Source: Membranipora membranacea
Taxonomy: Eukaryota; Bryozoa; Gymnolaemata; Cheilostomatida; Membraniporidae
Length of the DNA stretch: 64,000 nt
Direction of reading: 5' to 3'
NCBI GenBank assembly: GCA_914767715.1
Contig: OU612067.1
Location: 13,645,001 to 13,709,000, forward strand
Below, one piece after another: positions 38,717 through 49,233 of this stretch; within the stretch, counting starts at the first letter, position 1; each line of letters begins with the position of its first letter. The translations under genes were made by a program, and so were the position numbers. The notes under the pieces were generated by a model. That model saw only the letters and a program-made list of their open reading frames with translations. It ran no database searches and was not told where the DNA came from.

Positions 38717-38947
38717 CTAACAGACCCATCGATAGTTAATCTGAGCAAAGTATTCCACATTCTTATTTCGTCCTCTGGGGTCCGGATAGGTTTGAAATAA
38801 TATTGTGAGTTCTCCATTATGCAAAGAATTCATCTGAAAATCTGAGTCAAAAGTATACCCTCGCAGATAAGGAAAATAAACATGGGCCTGTTGTTGATCC
38901 TGATACGATGCGCTAGTCATTGCTGGCGACGTATCGATATGAGGCAC
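38717..38947 (-). CDS. Orphan 76-codon frame in EDC4 intron
   Basis: Starts MPHIDTSPAMTSAS and ends VEYFAQINYRWVC-stop, preceded by a possible splice acceptor (GACAG, about 38,955). The composition looks protein-like and aromatic-rich. It is not part of EDC4 as known in other animals. It might be a capsid-like or mobile-element relic; no family is recognised with confidence. Confidence 0.2.
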   Translation of the reverse strand: MPHIDTSPAMTSASYQDQQQAHVYFPYLRGYTFDSDFQMNSLHNGELTILFQTYPDPRGRNKNVEYFAQINYRWVC

Positions 38948-40949
38948 CCTCGCTGTCAGAATTGGTAATTGGAGTTGTCTTCCCTTGACTAAATTTTAAA
39001 CAGATATCCCTCCCCCATTGTACAAACATCATAAATTAATCCAGTAAAGCGTCGGCCTATTGTACATCTTACGGACGCAAAGTGAGCAAACAAGCATAAG
39101 GTTCAGACACTGACATTTGGATTTTAAATATGATATCTTGCCATCAAACATGGTTTATCGGTGAGAGGCTTCACAAAAACCTAAACAACAAATGAACCTA
39201 TGGTCAGCAAATATAACTTGAGTCATAAGCTAAAGGTTTGTACAGACTTTTCACAAGTATATGCAAGGAGGAGTTTACTCCTTGGTATATGAGTAGAAAT
39301 TCCTATGTGCTCCAGACACTTGCCGACAATTTCACAAAATATTAACTTGAATATGACTTATATATATTGCTCACCTCTTGTTATTAATGAGACTGCCGAA
39401 CAACTCATCAAGCTGTCTAGCTGTATCCTCGGGAGATTCCTGAGTAACTCCTGGTGCCGTGGACACCTCACTGGGTACTGGAGTAGAGTTAGCACTGTCA
39501 GGTAACGGTATGTGAGTAGGTGTGAGTAACTGTGGCTCTGTAATACCGGACTTAGGAGTCATCTGTGGTCCGGCAATACTGGACTTTGGAGTGAGTGTCA
39601 TAGAGCTTACAGTGGATGCGGTTCCTGAATTATTAATAAAATATTTAGTGTAGTACATTTAAATATACAATCAGTGGATTCGAAGACTACATATGATTAG
39701 GATAAGAGTTTCTGTGAAGAGTTAGGAGTAGCCTCCTCTATAAAAATAGTTAGACAACTCCTTATATACAAATCCGTATGGTATAATAAAGTAGTTAAAG
39801 AACTGTCTTTAACTCATTGGTAGAATTTTGTAAATAATCCCACTGATAGTCTTATTACATGTATTTCAATGCTGTCAGATGATGGAGATAGGGATCTGTG
39901 CTGCACATGAGCTCCTAATGTGAATATAAAGGTGAGACTGGGCTTGACTCTCTACAGTGAGCAAAATATCCTTCGAAGAGCGAGTGAACCGATCGACGGT
40001 ATTGTCATTATAGTATTATAGTACAGCGAGCCAAGGTGCTGTACTTATCTGTTATCTCTTGTCTTGGAGGTAGAATACCAAACACTATATTACTCTGTTA
40101 AGACATATATTCCGACCTACCTGCGTCAGAGCCACCGATTACCATACTGCTATTGTCAGGCATCTGTGTTATCTGAGTAAACGAGCTACGGCCACTTCCA
40201 GGGGAAACAATCAGTGAATCTAGCTGTGTTGTTATCCTAGAAAGAGATAAAATCATAGGGGTATGACCATAAACATGTAAATAGGATTTATAAGTTTATG
40301 GGAATGACAGAGCAATGGGGTAAAGAAAATAAATGTCCAATGAGGGGATAATCAAAGTAACAATCAGACAAAAGAATGAACATGAAGAGTGGAAGGGAGT
40401 CTTTCGATTACAAACTGCTGACTGGTCCTTGAGGAGATGAACAGGACCTGTCTGAGGTCTCGCTTCCAAATTGTTGACTGTTGGTTCAATGGAACTATAT
40501 TATATGTTTTTGACACTTCTATATAAGCAATCATTCAATATTCGGTAGGAGGCAATGATTGATAGACAAAGCTTGGCTTAGCAATTCATAAACCAAGATG
40601 AGAAAATGATGTAATCAAGCAAAGACTTTCTACAATCAGGGCATATTGTGACTCACTTAGGGCTTGAAGAAGTGAATGCATCAGGAGTTAGCAGTACAGA
40701 CGAAGTAGCTGATGACGCCAACCCTGTACCTCCCACTGGACCTGAGGCTATGCTTGAGGTGGGAGTTTCATTTCCTGTGGGTGTGGTTCTCTCCAGAGTG
40801 GGTGGAGACAGAGCTGAAGGAATCTCAGCTGGTGATCGAGGGGTCTGTAAGTGAGACAACAGTCACATAAACATCTTGGTCTATTGTCACTTAAAGTTAT
40901 AAAACCACGATTGGAATTAAACTAATGATATTTGCAGACAGGTGACTCG

Positions 40950-41050
40950 TGAGGAAAGATGATAAATCATCTTAACTTAAGTTAAATCATCTTAACTTAA
41001 GTTAAGATGATAAGTTAACTTATCTTAACTTAACTAAGCTAACTTAGATC
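40950..41050. repeat. Nested palindromes of TCTTAACTTAAG
   Basis: Several overlapping inverted copies of ATCTTAACTTAAGTT fill the short gap where an EDC4 exon appears to be missing. Confidence 0.8.
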
Positions 41051-42121
41051 TAACTAATCAAACTCTGGGATTCGATAAAGCCTACAAAAAGAGGCATCTT
41101 TTAAAAAATAATTATTAATATTAATATATAGAGACCTATGAAGGGCACGTACCTGCTGATGTCAATGATGGCGTAGCTGAGACAGGGAGCAGCGAGTACA
41201 AACTCACTGATACCTGATATATGAGCTGTAGTTACAGCTGGGTCCTGGAATAACTTCAGTATATACAACACCTACAATATGCCAGTGTAAATCACTAAAA
41301 TCCATACCCTAATATTTATACAGTATATTGACAACTGCGGTTGGGATGGCCCCAAGGAGTGCTGAGACCTGCCTACAAACAAACAGAGGGCAATCTGATG
41401 CACCGATTACAGCCGTGCCCTTAAGGCAAACCATATCTCGCAGCCCATGCTTTGATGAATGGCGTGTGATAAGGCCTCAGGATTTTAACCAACCAACCAA
41501 CCATATGTGTTAAAAAGATGGTTTATGGCTGTAATATTTATTACATTGATAAATTATGTGTGTAATTCATTGTGTATGTATAGTGTTTAATGCATTGTAT
41601 ATGTCATATGCAGCATATACTAGCAATTGCTAGCCACTGACCCACTATCAAAGCGTCAGAAGAAGCAATGACCAGTATCTAACTGGCCTGGAATGGTAAC
41701 TCAAAATAGAAGCAATTCACAGATACTTCAAAATTACAAGGTTGTGATGACCTATCTGTTAAACCTTGCTAAGCTTCCAGCTAACTTAGAAGTGACAGTT
41801 AACCCAATAGAGATATAATACAATAAAAAAACTATATGACTTACACTAGTGAGAATCAATAAGTGACAGCAGTTGACCTTCAGGGTCACTGCGATTCACC
41901 AACCTGTAAACTTACCCTGTGGTTGATGTCTGACATGACGAGATATCTGCTACTCTGGTCGATATTTGCTACAAGACACGGCCTAGTTTCTGTTTCTCTA
42001 CTCTCAAATCTAGATATAAAATATCATAACATGGTGTTATACTTACTGTTTAACTTACTGAGAATCATTAAAAGAGGGGAGGCAAAATCACCGGGCATTC
42101 AGATGTGTGCAATATGTGCTT

Positions 42122-42518
42122 AAAGACTTGCCTTGAGGCTGCTATTTTGTATCACATCTTATTTTCCATAGTCAATTCTATCTTGTGAGCCTTTCCAGCT
42201 GTAGAATCCAAATATTGAGGAAGTTATGGCCTTTCTAGGTGGCGGCAGTCAATCAGCATATCACTTGAGCTGTATACGGTGTCCTGTCTAGGTTTATTAT
42301 TAAGTCTTTGGTATATCATAATAAGTATGACGCGTTGTGACGTCCCACAAGGTGTGCCCGCTGATTCCCAATGCCATTTGAAGGTTATCACGTTGAAAGT
42401 TTGAGATATCATAACTTCCTCAATATTTGGATTCTAAAGCTGGAAATCGCTCACATGATAGAATAAAATATGGAGAAAAAGATGTGATACAAAATAGCAG
42501 CATCAAAGTAAGTCTTCA
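42122..42518. mobile_element. Foldback element with about 95-bp arms
   Basis: The left arm 42,122-42,225 and right arm 42,410-42,518 are diverged inverted copies. They share CTGCTATTTTGTATCACATC and GAATCCAAATATTGAGGAAG, with a loop of about 185 bp. MITE-like; target duplication not clear. Confidence 0.75.
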
Positions 42519-42849
42519 AAATGCCTCATCGATCTTTTTCCATAAGTTGGCAAAATGGAGTATAAGCATGCTACAAAATGGATACAGACGGGATGTTAAC
42601 AGACTCATGTTAGCAGTGGAACCTCTGAAAATACCAGTTCTTTCCATAGGCTTGGTAATAAAGTAATACAATGGTGCTCTCCATACGGGCCATCTGTTTA
42701 CACTACAACATGCAGTCATACATCAAAGTCTCAAAAACCATTGCTCATTGCTGTTTGCTAAGAAACAGAAGATTGGGCTGCCCTTAAAGAAGGACGCAAG
42801 GTACCCTAATCCTCATACTGAGAATGTGATACATCCTAGAAAACTAGAA

Positions 42850-42979
42850 TGCATCCTAGAGGTGAGGCCATAGAGGACCTCCTAATCATAAATGTGCAGC
42901 GAGCTGCCAAAACTGAACTGGCACTAATCGGCCATTGGCAGTGACACTTTGATCTTAGCCAATAGGCCGAGAAGCTTAC
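42850..42979 (-). pseudogene. U2 snRNA-derived fragment
   Basis: On the minus strand 42,944-42,976 reads GCTTCTCGGCC, ATTGGC and TAAGATCAAAGTGT, almost identical to the 5' stem-loop I region of U2 snRNA. The branch-point recognition sequence GTAGTA that should follow is replaced, and later similarity is weak (TCCTCTAT near 42,875). It is therefore a pseudogene or a U2-derived retroposed element and not a working snRNA gene. Confidence 0.75.
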
Positions 42980-43653
42980 GATTCCAGGTTATGTATACCA
43001 ATCAACCCAATCCTAACTCCAGCCTCAAGCTGGAGAGACATCACCTCAGTAGGTAGGTTGCGAGATTGGTGTGGAAAAGTGAAAGATAGGCATTTTCTCA
43101 GTCACTGGAAAGGATCTCTTTTTGCGTTCGATATATCAACATTATTGTGAGAATATAGCTCCAAATCACGTTAACGTCATGACAGGGAGGATGGGTCCCT
43201 GGTCATAACTAAAAATTTCCTGTATTGGGAGAAGACAACTACAAGACTTTGCAACCTGTATATTATCTCTTCACCTGAGTGTCTGAAGACAGGACCAGTT
43301 CTAACACGACCAGACCTTCAGCTCTGTGTTGTTATTGGCTCCTGTCACAGCGAACTTCCAGTACTGACAGTCCGTGTTGGCGGTGGTTAAATCATCGAGG
43401 AAATATAACATAGATATTGGCTGTCCATCGTGTGGTCTCCAAAGATATAAACATCTGATAAAATATATCAAGAGTTCAAATTATCAAAGTTATAAGTCAA
43501 TAGCAGCTTTCCGAAATCTGGCAGCATCAAGCACCGACCTTTCTTTGCCACTTTTGACTCTTTGGATTTTAGAGGTTGTATACTAACCATAGGCTTATTT
43601 AATCCGTCTGGTCAACTCTCTAACAAAAAAAGCCCCGCGCAGCGGAAAAGCTT

Positions 43654-43693
43654 CTGTTAGAGACTCTAACAAATTTGTTAGAGTCTCTAACAG
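43654..43693. repeat. Perfect 40-bp palindrome
   Basis: CTGTTAGAGACTCTAACAAA is followed directly by its exact reverse complement; another partial TCTAACA copy lies at 43,616. Confidence 0.9.
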
Positions 43694-43699
43694 GTGCCC

Positions 43700-45100
43700 A
43701 TGATGACTGCAGTGGGTCTGACTCTGAGGCTGTGTTGTGACCATGATTGATAGCTATGACTATGATGGCCAAGTGGTGGTTCTGTGGGGTTCTCAATCAA
43801 TCAACACAACAATAAAATCAATGAATCAACAACAAGCAATCAATCAACCACCAACCATCATCATCAATAATGAAATGATGATCATGATGATGATGATGAA
43901 AAAAAAACAAAAACAGACAGGTGTGCTTGCTTTGCTGCTAAATATGCATATTGATGAGAGGATTGGAGGGATAAAAGTCAAGGGAATTTCTGGGTAACAA
44001 TATATACAGAGCAATACTCCAGAGATTTGGGTAGCATTAGGGTAGCATGAGGAAGTTTTTAGGGAGAAAAGATTTGCTCTATCTGTATTTTCCTGTAACT
44101 TCGTTGCATCCCAAAGTATTAATTAAGATGACCTTGGAATGTCAATAGACAACAAAAAGTCTACTGGTTTCATATCAAAATTTTACTTTGATGTCCAGTG
44201 ACAAAGAGAGGACAACTAATAATAATAACAGAAAAAGAAGACAATTCCTCATTACTTGATTCGAGGGTGGAACATTTTTCTCAACACTCTAACCATCCTT
44301 GCCTCTAACATTCGAGAGTTCGAGATAGTTAAATACGCCTATGAATTACTAACTAAGCTATCTTGAATAAATAAACCTTACAGTTTTGAGAATCCTCTTT
44401 TGCGTTAATTAAATTGAAGTTTTAAAGCTGTAAACGGACAAGATTTTCAGTTTTTCAGTTCAGATCAAAGTGCCACATCATAACCTGCCTTTCAATATGT
44501 TACCCATAGCATAATATTCATAGACACATTTGATTTAATTTTTATTATCACATCAAACTTGAGATTTTTCATTTTTGTGTTTAGCCTCAAACCCAAGTTG
44601 TTTTATCAAGTTCGAATTAAAACGAAGTTTTCCACTTTCCCTATATATCCACAAAGTACCTAACTAACCTTCAGACTATATCATTTGAAACATAATTGTA
44701 CATACATTTTGCCTGCAAAAAGAGGCGTAGTTGTTTTTATTTTGTCTAAAGATAAAATAAAATAGATAACTAACTAACTAGATTTTCAGTACTAAGAACT
44801 GATCACTAATTGCCCCAGTTTTTCTTTCACCTAGAATGCTGAAGCTATGGCTGTACCATCTGCTGAGAATGTTGCAGCTGCTACTTTCTGTCAAGATATG
44901 CAAAGACCATAGACCTACTAATAATAGGCAAAGCTTACGCAGTCCTGATATACTAGCTCTGATAATAGGTAGGTCTATGCATGTGACAAGTTTCCTCAAG
45001 GTCATTGTAATGTAAAGTTTATAGTCTCAAAAAACATAAATTCAAAAACTTGGGAATAGACAACTCCCCACAGCAGCTGCCCCAAGCGTGAATTTAGCTA
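43700..45100. other. No gene seen
   Basis: AT-rich sequence upstream of the first recognised EDC4 exon. The expected N-terminal WD40 exons of EDC4 were looked for on the minus strand and not found. Confidence 0.5.
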
Positions 45101-45103
45101 GCC

Positions 45104-45165
45104 TGTCTTGACAAGCTTTGTTCGGTGGGGGGGGGGGGGGGGGTGTGGGAGGGAACAAAGCTTGT
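45104..45165. mobile_element. Poly-G foldback element
   Basis: CCTGTCTTGACAAGCTTTGT, a run of about 17 G, then AACAAAGCTTGTCAA. Same family as 19,595-19,672 and 58,704-59,120. Confidence 0.75.
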
Positions 45166-45170
45166 CAACT

Positions 45171-45406
45171 CTTCAATACCACCAAACATAGAGAAACAAA
45201 TACATCAATTATGCTAAATTCTAGCCTGTCTTGACAAGCTTTGTTCGGTGGGGGGGGGGGGGAACAAAGCTTGTCAACTCTTGAGTTGACAAGCTTTGTT
45301 CGGTGGGGGGGGGGGGGAGGGAACAAAGCTTGTCAACTCAAGAGTCAAGACAGGCTAGAATTTAGCATAATTGATGTATTTGTTTCTCTATGTTTGGTGG
45401 TATTGA
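45171..45406. repeat. About 236-bp near-perfect palindrome with two poly-G cores
   Basis: The left arm (TTCAATACCACCAAACATAG... AATTCTAGCCTGTC) and right arm are inverted copies. Each side holds a poly-G foldback element, giving a nested hairpin centred near 45,285. Confidence 0.85.
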
Positions 45407-46099
45407 AAATGAGTGGTTCTCAAAAGAGGTTCTCATCAGAGGCTCTCATAAGTTGCTACCTCCCGCAGTGATTCAGGCTACCCTGTCGTGGTAAGCTTGT
45501 CAAGACAAGCCTCTGATTAAGGTGTGCTCAATGGGAATACAACGTCATAATATGAGCGTAAACTCATAAGATTTAATTTTTTTGAAATTACAAAAATATA
45601 TGTATTATGATCTACCTACATTTATGTATTGCGACTAATCGAAACAGCTCAATCCATTGATATAATTATGGAGGCTGAGGATCAAAGCTTCAGCATTATG
45701 TTATTTTTAATCAGGTATGATGAGGAAAAACCAAAAAGTTACACTTTTTTGCCCATTTTCAGCACCCGAATTACTGACACTCAACAAATTCCTTGAATAA
45801 GTTTGTTCCCGCTGTGAATGCACGCTTTGATAACCAATTTTGCAATAGCTCTCCGCCACCATAGAGAGAACAAACTTGTACTATTAAATACCCCTTACAT
45901 TACCGAAACAAACATGATTGTTTTACTGTTATGATTGCTGTGCATGGTCCCATATGTCCTAGTGAATTAATTGGCAAGTAAAATTCAAATATATGTATAT
46001 ATATATATATTTTGGCCTGATCGAAAATAAGTTATTTTTGTTCTATACCATGTAGATGTTTGATAGTGAAGCAATAGGATTGTGTATTGAAAACAGATA

Positions 46100-48769
46100 T
46101 CAGTCTCTGCCGAGGACTCTTTTTAGTAATGTTAACAGCTTGGCCTCTTCCTCTCTCTTCCCATCGATAGGACGATTCCCGATAACGCTTTTGTAGTAGC
46201 CACCTATGTAATCGTTGTACCGGGTAGCGTTCTCTACAAGCAAAAAAAAACGTTTTGCTTGTTTCGAAGTAGAATGGCCCTCTTGAAGCATGCATTTGAA
46301 CATGTTTCCTGAGAAACTTTGACAAACTATCAAGATCAACATGAATTAAGTTAACATTCTAAAGTAACATCTTTGTGCCTTATCACATTCTTATACATCG
46401 AGTATCAATCGAATGATAAGGTATTCTGAGAAGAACATCGTTTTTTGAAGAACCCGCAGCTATTCACATCAAACTTTGTTACATATTTTCTGTCCGTGTT
46501 AATGATATGTTATGAATCAATCTATGATATCATTTTCAATAATCCGTGTATTTTACGCATTGTTTAGTGCTAAGATATACCGAGAAGGTGAATAGCCACT
46601 GACTGTGATAGCAGACACCCTGAACAACTTTTACATAACTCTTAGTATTTCACTCTTTAAAATTGTTTCTCAATAAACAATTTTTCAATCAGCGCCTAAT
46701 ATGTAAGTGCACCAAGATAACTTACCTGTTCTTTTAGGGGTAATAAGTGCCTGGTAAACAGATTCTGTTGTTTGGAGTACGGGTTCTGTTGGAAGATGAA
46801 GGTCATTAGCTTGAATAAATGTTTCCAGTTTTCCAATCTTGTACCTTCTCAGAAGCTGCAATTATAATATGAGTTGTACGCTCTTATTTGAAAACAAAAA
46901 CATATTTTACTTCTGGTGTAAAAAACTGTTTTCACATCCTACAGGTAGTTGCGCAGCAATTAAAACCAATTAATTCTCAGTTATGTTTTCGCTATTTGGC
47001 ATGCGTGTGCTGGCACGTCCCAGCAATTGGGTTGGCAGTTTGCCCTTGGTTTTAAGGCTCGGCTATTTACTCCGGATTTCAGTTACAGTTAAAGCTATCA
47101 CCAAGCTTGCTAGTGCTTTGTTTTTCTCCTTTTGTTTTCTGACCGCACAGTAAATAATTAGTTTCAGTGTCATATCAATTTCCAGACACACCAGTTGATA
47201 TTTTTTGTACTGATAATGTAAATCATTATTATCAAAATGTAATATTTCTACGATTGCTGCTGTATCCATACATCTTAGAATGTAATCTAACCGAAGGAGC
47301 TGTACTTAATAGCATCACCTTGTGCAGGTACACTATTGATCAATGACATTATATTACACGTTTCTTTTGGTGTTTATTGCATTTATAGTACATTTGTCTA
47401 TCTTGTGTGCGTGTCATCGCAGTCGAACCTTTACCTATGAATATGTATTCATAATGTTGTGCTATTGGTATCATAGAACAGTGTAACGTAGTTTACTCCT
47501 CTCGTATTTCAGAGGTGTTTTATCCAGCGTACATCAATCTGCGTATTGTCGCAGTCAGTAATGAGTCAGAGGTGTGTTCAAAATTCTATTACTGTTTAAC
47601 CGTATCATACTTATCTTGTAATTTTCATATGCGATGTCGATGTCGTATTTTCGTATTATTCTCTGTATTACCAAGTATGTAAAGCATTAATACTCTACAC
47701 GCCATTCAATTAACACCATTTTCAATTCAGTTTTTAATCCATGGTATTTTGTGGGTTTCAGAGTACAGAGCCATTATCTGTGGAATTAATATATTGTATT
47801 TGGTAACCGTGGTATAGAGAGCCAGCGAGGTTGGTTTTTCTTTTTCATATTTTCAAGTCGTATTATTGTATTTGTTAGAAAATACTTACTTCTGCATTTT
47901 TATGTACATGGAGTTTTCCCACCATGACTATGACTCCCATGAAACTCTATGTTTGTCGCGTATCTAATTTGTTACTTTTTTTTTCTAGTTATAACGGGTA
48001 ATAAAGGACCGGAAGGGAACTTAATACAAGAAAAACATTAATCCATGTCATAACCATAACTCTGAAATGCATCACAGCCGCCACAATGCGCAAAAAAAAT
48101 TATCATATTGCAATCAGACTTACTTTTGATATGTACAGCGCCAACAATTACAAAATGGAGACAAGTCAAAGAGGGGAAGGTGTATATTGGTAAATTTTGG
48201 TATTCTAATTGCGATTCACTAGATGCCCTGCCACCCTACGGCAGTTCTTCAGTGGTCAGAGTAAGACTTTTGAGTGGCCGTAAACCCCTAACTCGTGTAA
48301 TATTGAGGTCAGAATCTCAAAATCAAATATCGAAAAAGACTAACCTTTGCGAGAGCAGACGCTAATGGAGTCTTCAACTCAAGGCTCAGATTTACCACAA
48401 CTGGGTTGTCGTCTCTGCTGCTTTTGTAACAGAAAATTTAGAAAACTATGTAACAATGGAATATAATTAGCAAAAACTTACCCAAAGAAATTCCAGTTTC
48501 TGCTTAATTTTATGTTGTTCCAATGAAAAACACTTTTTAAACATTAACTTAACATGTCTGAAAATCAACCAAGTATTTCTCACTTATGCTGGCATTTCAC
48601 TTCTTTTTTATGCTGGAATTTTACTACCATGATATCACATCAACTTATTTCGAATGACGCATAATCTTACAATTATTGATTCAGATTTTTGTTTGACTTA
48701 CTCAGACCCATGTTGATGTAGGGCAGAAACAGCTGTGATTATCAGCAGCAAGATAAGCCTTCTATCCAT
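46100..48769 (-). CDS. Secreted small peptide-precursor-like protein S1
   Basis: Four exons: 48,702-48,769, 48,345-48,414, 46,726-46,855, 46,100-46,233 (TGA). All introns are GT-AG and phases agree. The predicted protein has 133 residues. It begins with a clear signal peptide (MDRRLILLLIITAVSALHQH). The mature part has dibasic sites: RR near 70, PKR near residue 87, then a segment containing NATRYND (an N-glycosylation sequon) and IGNRP, ending in Gly-Lys-Arg. After that comes EEEAKLLTLLKRVLGRD at the C-terminus. Gly-Lys-Arg is the usual site for cleavage and C-terminal amidation of animal peptide hormones, so a prohormone-like role is possible but unproven. No known family is recognised. A close paralogue (S2) follows upstream in the same orientation with identical exon phases. 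A TATA-like element lies about 66-75 nt before the ATG. Confidence 0.7.
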
Positions 48770-48834
48770 TATGACTAAATAATGTGAGTTTTAAACGAAC
48801 TACAACAATGACAACTGAGTCTTGATACAAACGA

Positions 48835-48844
48835 TTTATATAAA
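48835..48844 (-). promoter_or_regulatory. TATA-like element of S1
   Basis: TTTATATAAA, 66-75 nt upstream of the S1 ATG; S2 has TATATA at a similar distance. Confidence 0.45.
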
Positions 48845-49233
48845 CACATTAAAATCTTGAACTATTGTTTGTTTCCCGTATCAAATGGTCTACTGAGCAT
48901 GACAGAGAATCACCTGCTAGCATTATTTTATTCATGGTATTGTCATTTTTGCACGTGGGTAACATTATAGATTTATAACCATTGATCTCCAATTTGAAAT
49001 CATCGACAAGATTCTATACAGATAAAAAAAGCAAAAGAAGTTGTCTTTTCTTAATTAAATAGGGCATAACTCCGAAATAAACTGGAGATTACGGCGCAAA
49101 CAGAGAGATTGCTATGAATAACTCCCTCAAGTAATATTCTAAAACCTGAAGAAGTTGTTTCAAGATTTCACTGGTCATTCAATTTACTATATTCAGTTTG
49201 TGATTTGAATTATTGGATCGAGAACAGATAGGA

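Larger units (their letters stand above)
23553..43370 (-). pseudogene. EDC4: EDC4 (enhancer of mRNA-decapping 4), main copy, incomplete
   Basis: EDC4 (Ge-1/HEDLS) scaffolds the DCP1-DCP2 decapping complex in cytoplasmic P-bodies. Sixteen exons are recognised: about 43,275-43,365 (VTGANNNTELKVW), 41,916-42,009, 41,153-41,271 (VLYILKLF), 40,657-40,844 (LLTPDAF), 40,121-40,236, 39,375-39,624, 33,713-34,099, 32,777-32,980 (acidic, then seven Gln), 31,089-31,297, 29,168-29,284, 28,187-28,302, 27,057-27,222 (VLPSFDASMRNAFSQLNASF), 26,405-26,591, 25,562-25,724, 24,474-24,697 (AFQAALSASDLTVVLYLL, LLSLIQQLS) and 23,553-23,745 (TGA). They follow EDC4 order: end of the WD40 domain, Ser-rich linker, coiled coils, alpha-helical C-terminal domain. 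Defects: no N-terminal exons; TAG at 43,301-43,303 and TAA at 33,937-33,939 in otherwise coding frames; and a phase clash (2 to 0) between 41,153 and 40,844 where an exon is missing. From 33,713 down to the stop, phases agree. It could be a pseudogene or a locus with assembly errors; a functional copy may lie elsewhere. Confidence 0.85.

Noticed and set aside
33937-43303. Recoding of TAA and TAG as sense codons to explain the EDC4 stops
   Set aside because: Nuclear stop reassignment is not known in animals, and TAA ends copy A's anchor exon at a position homologous to TGA in copy B, showing normal use of TAA.
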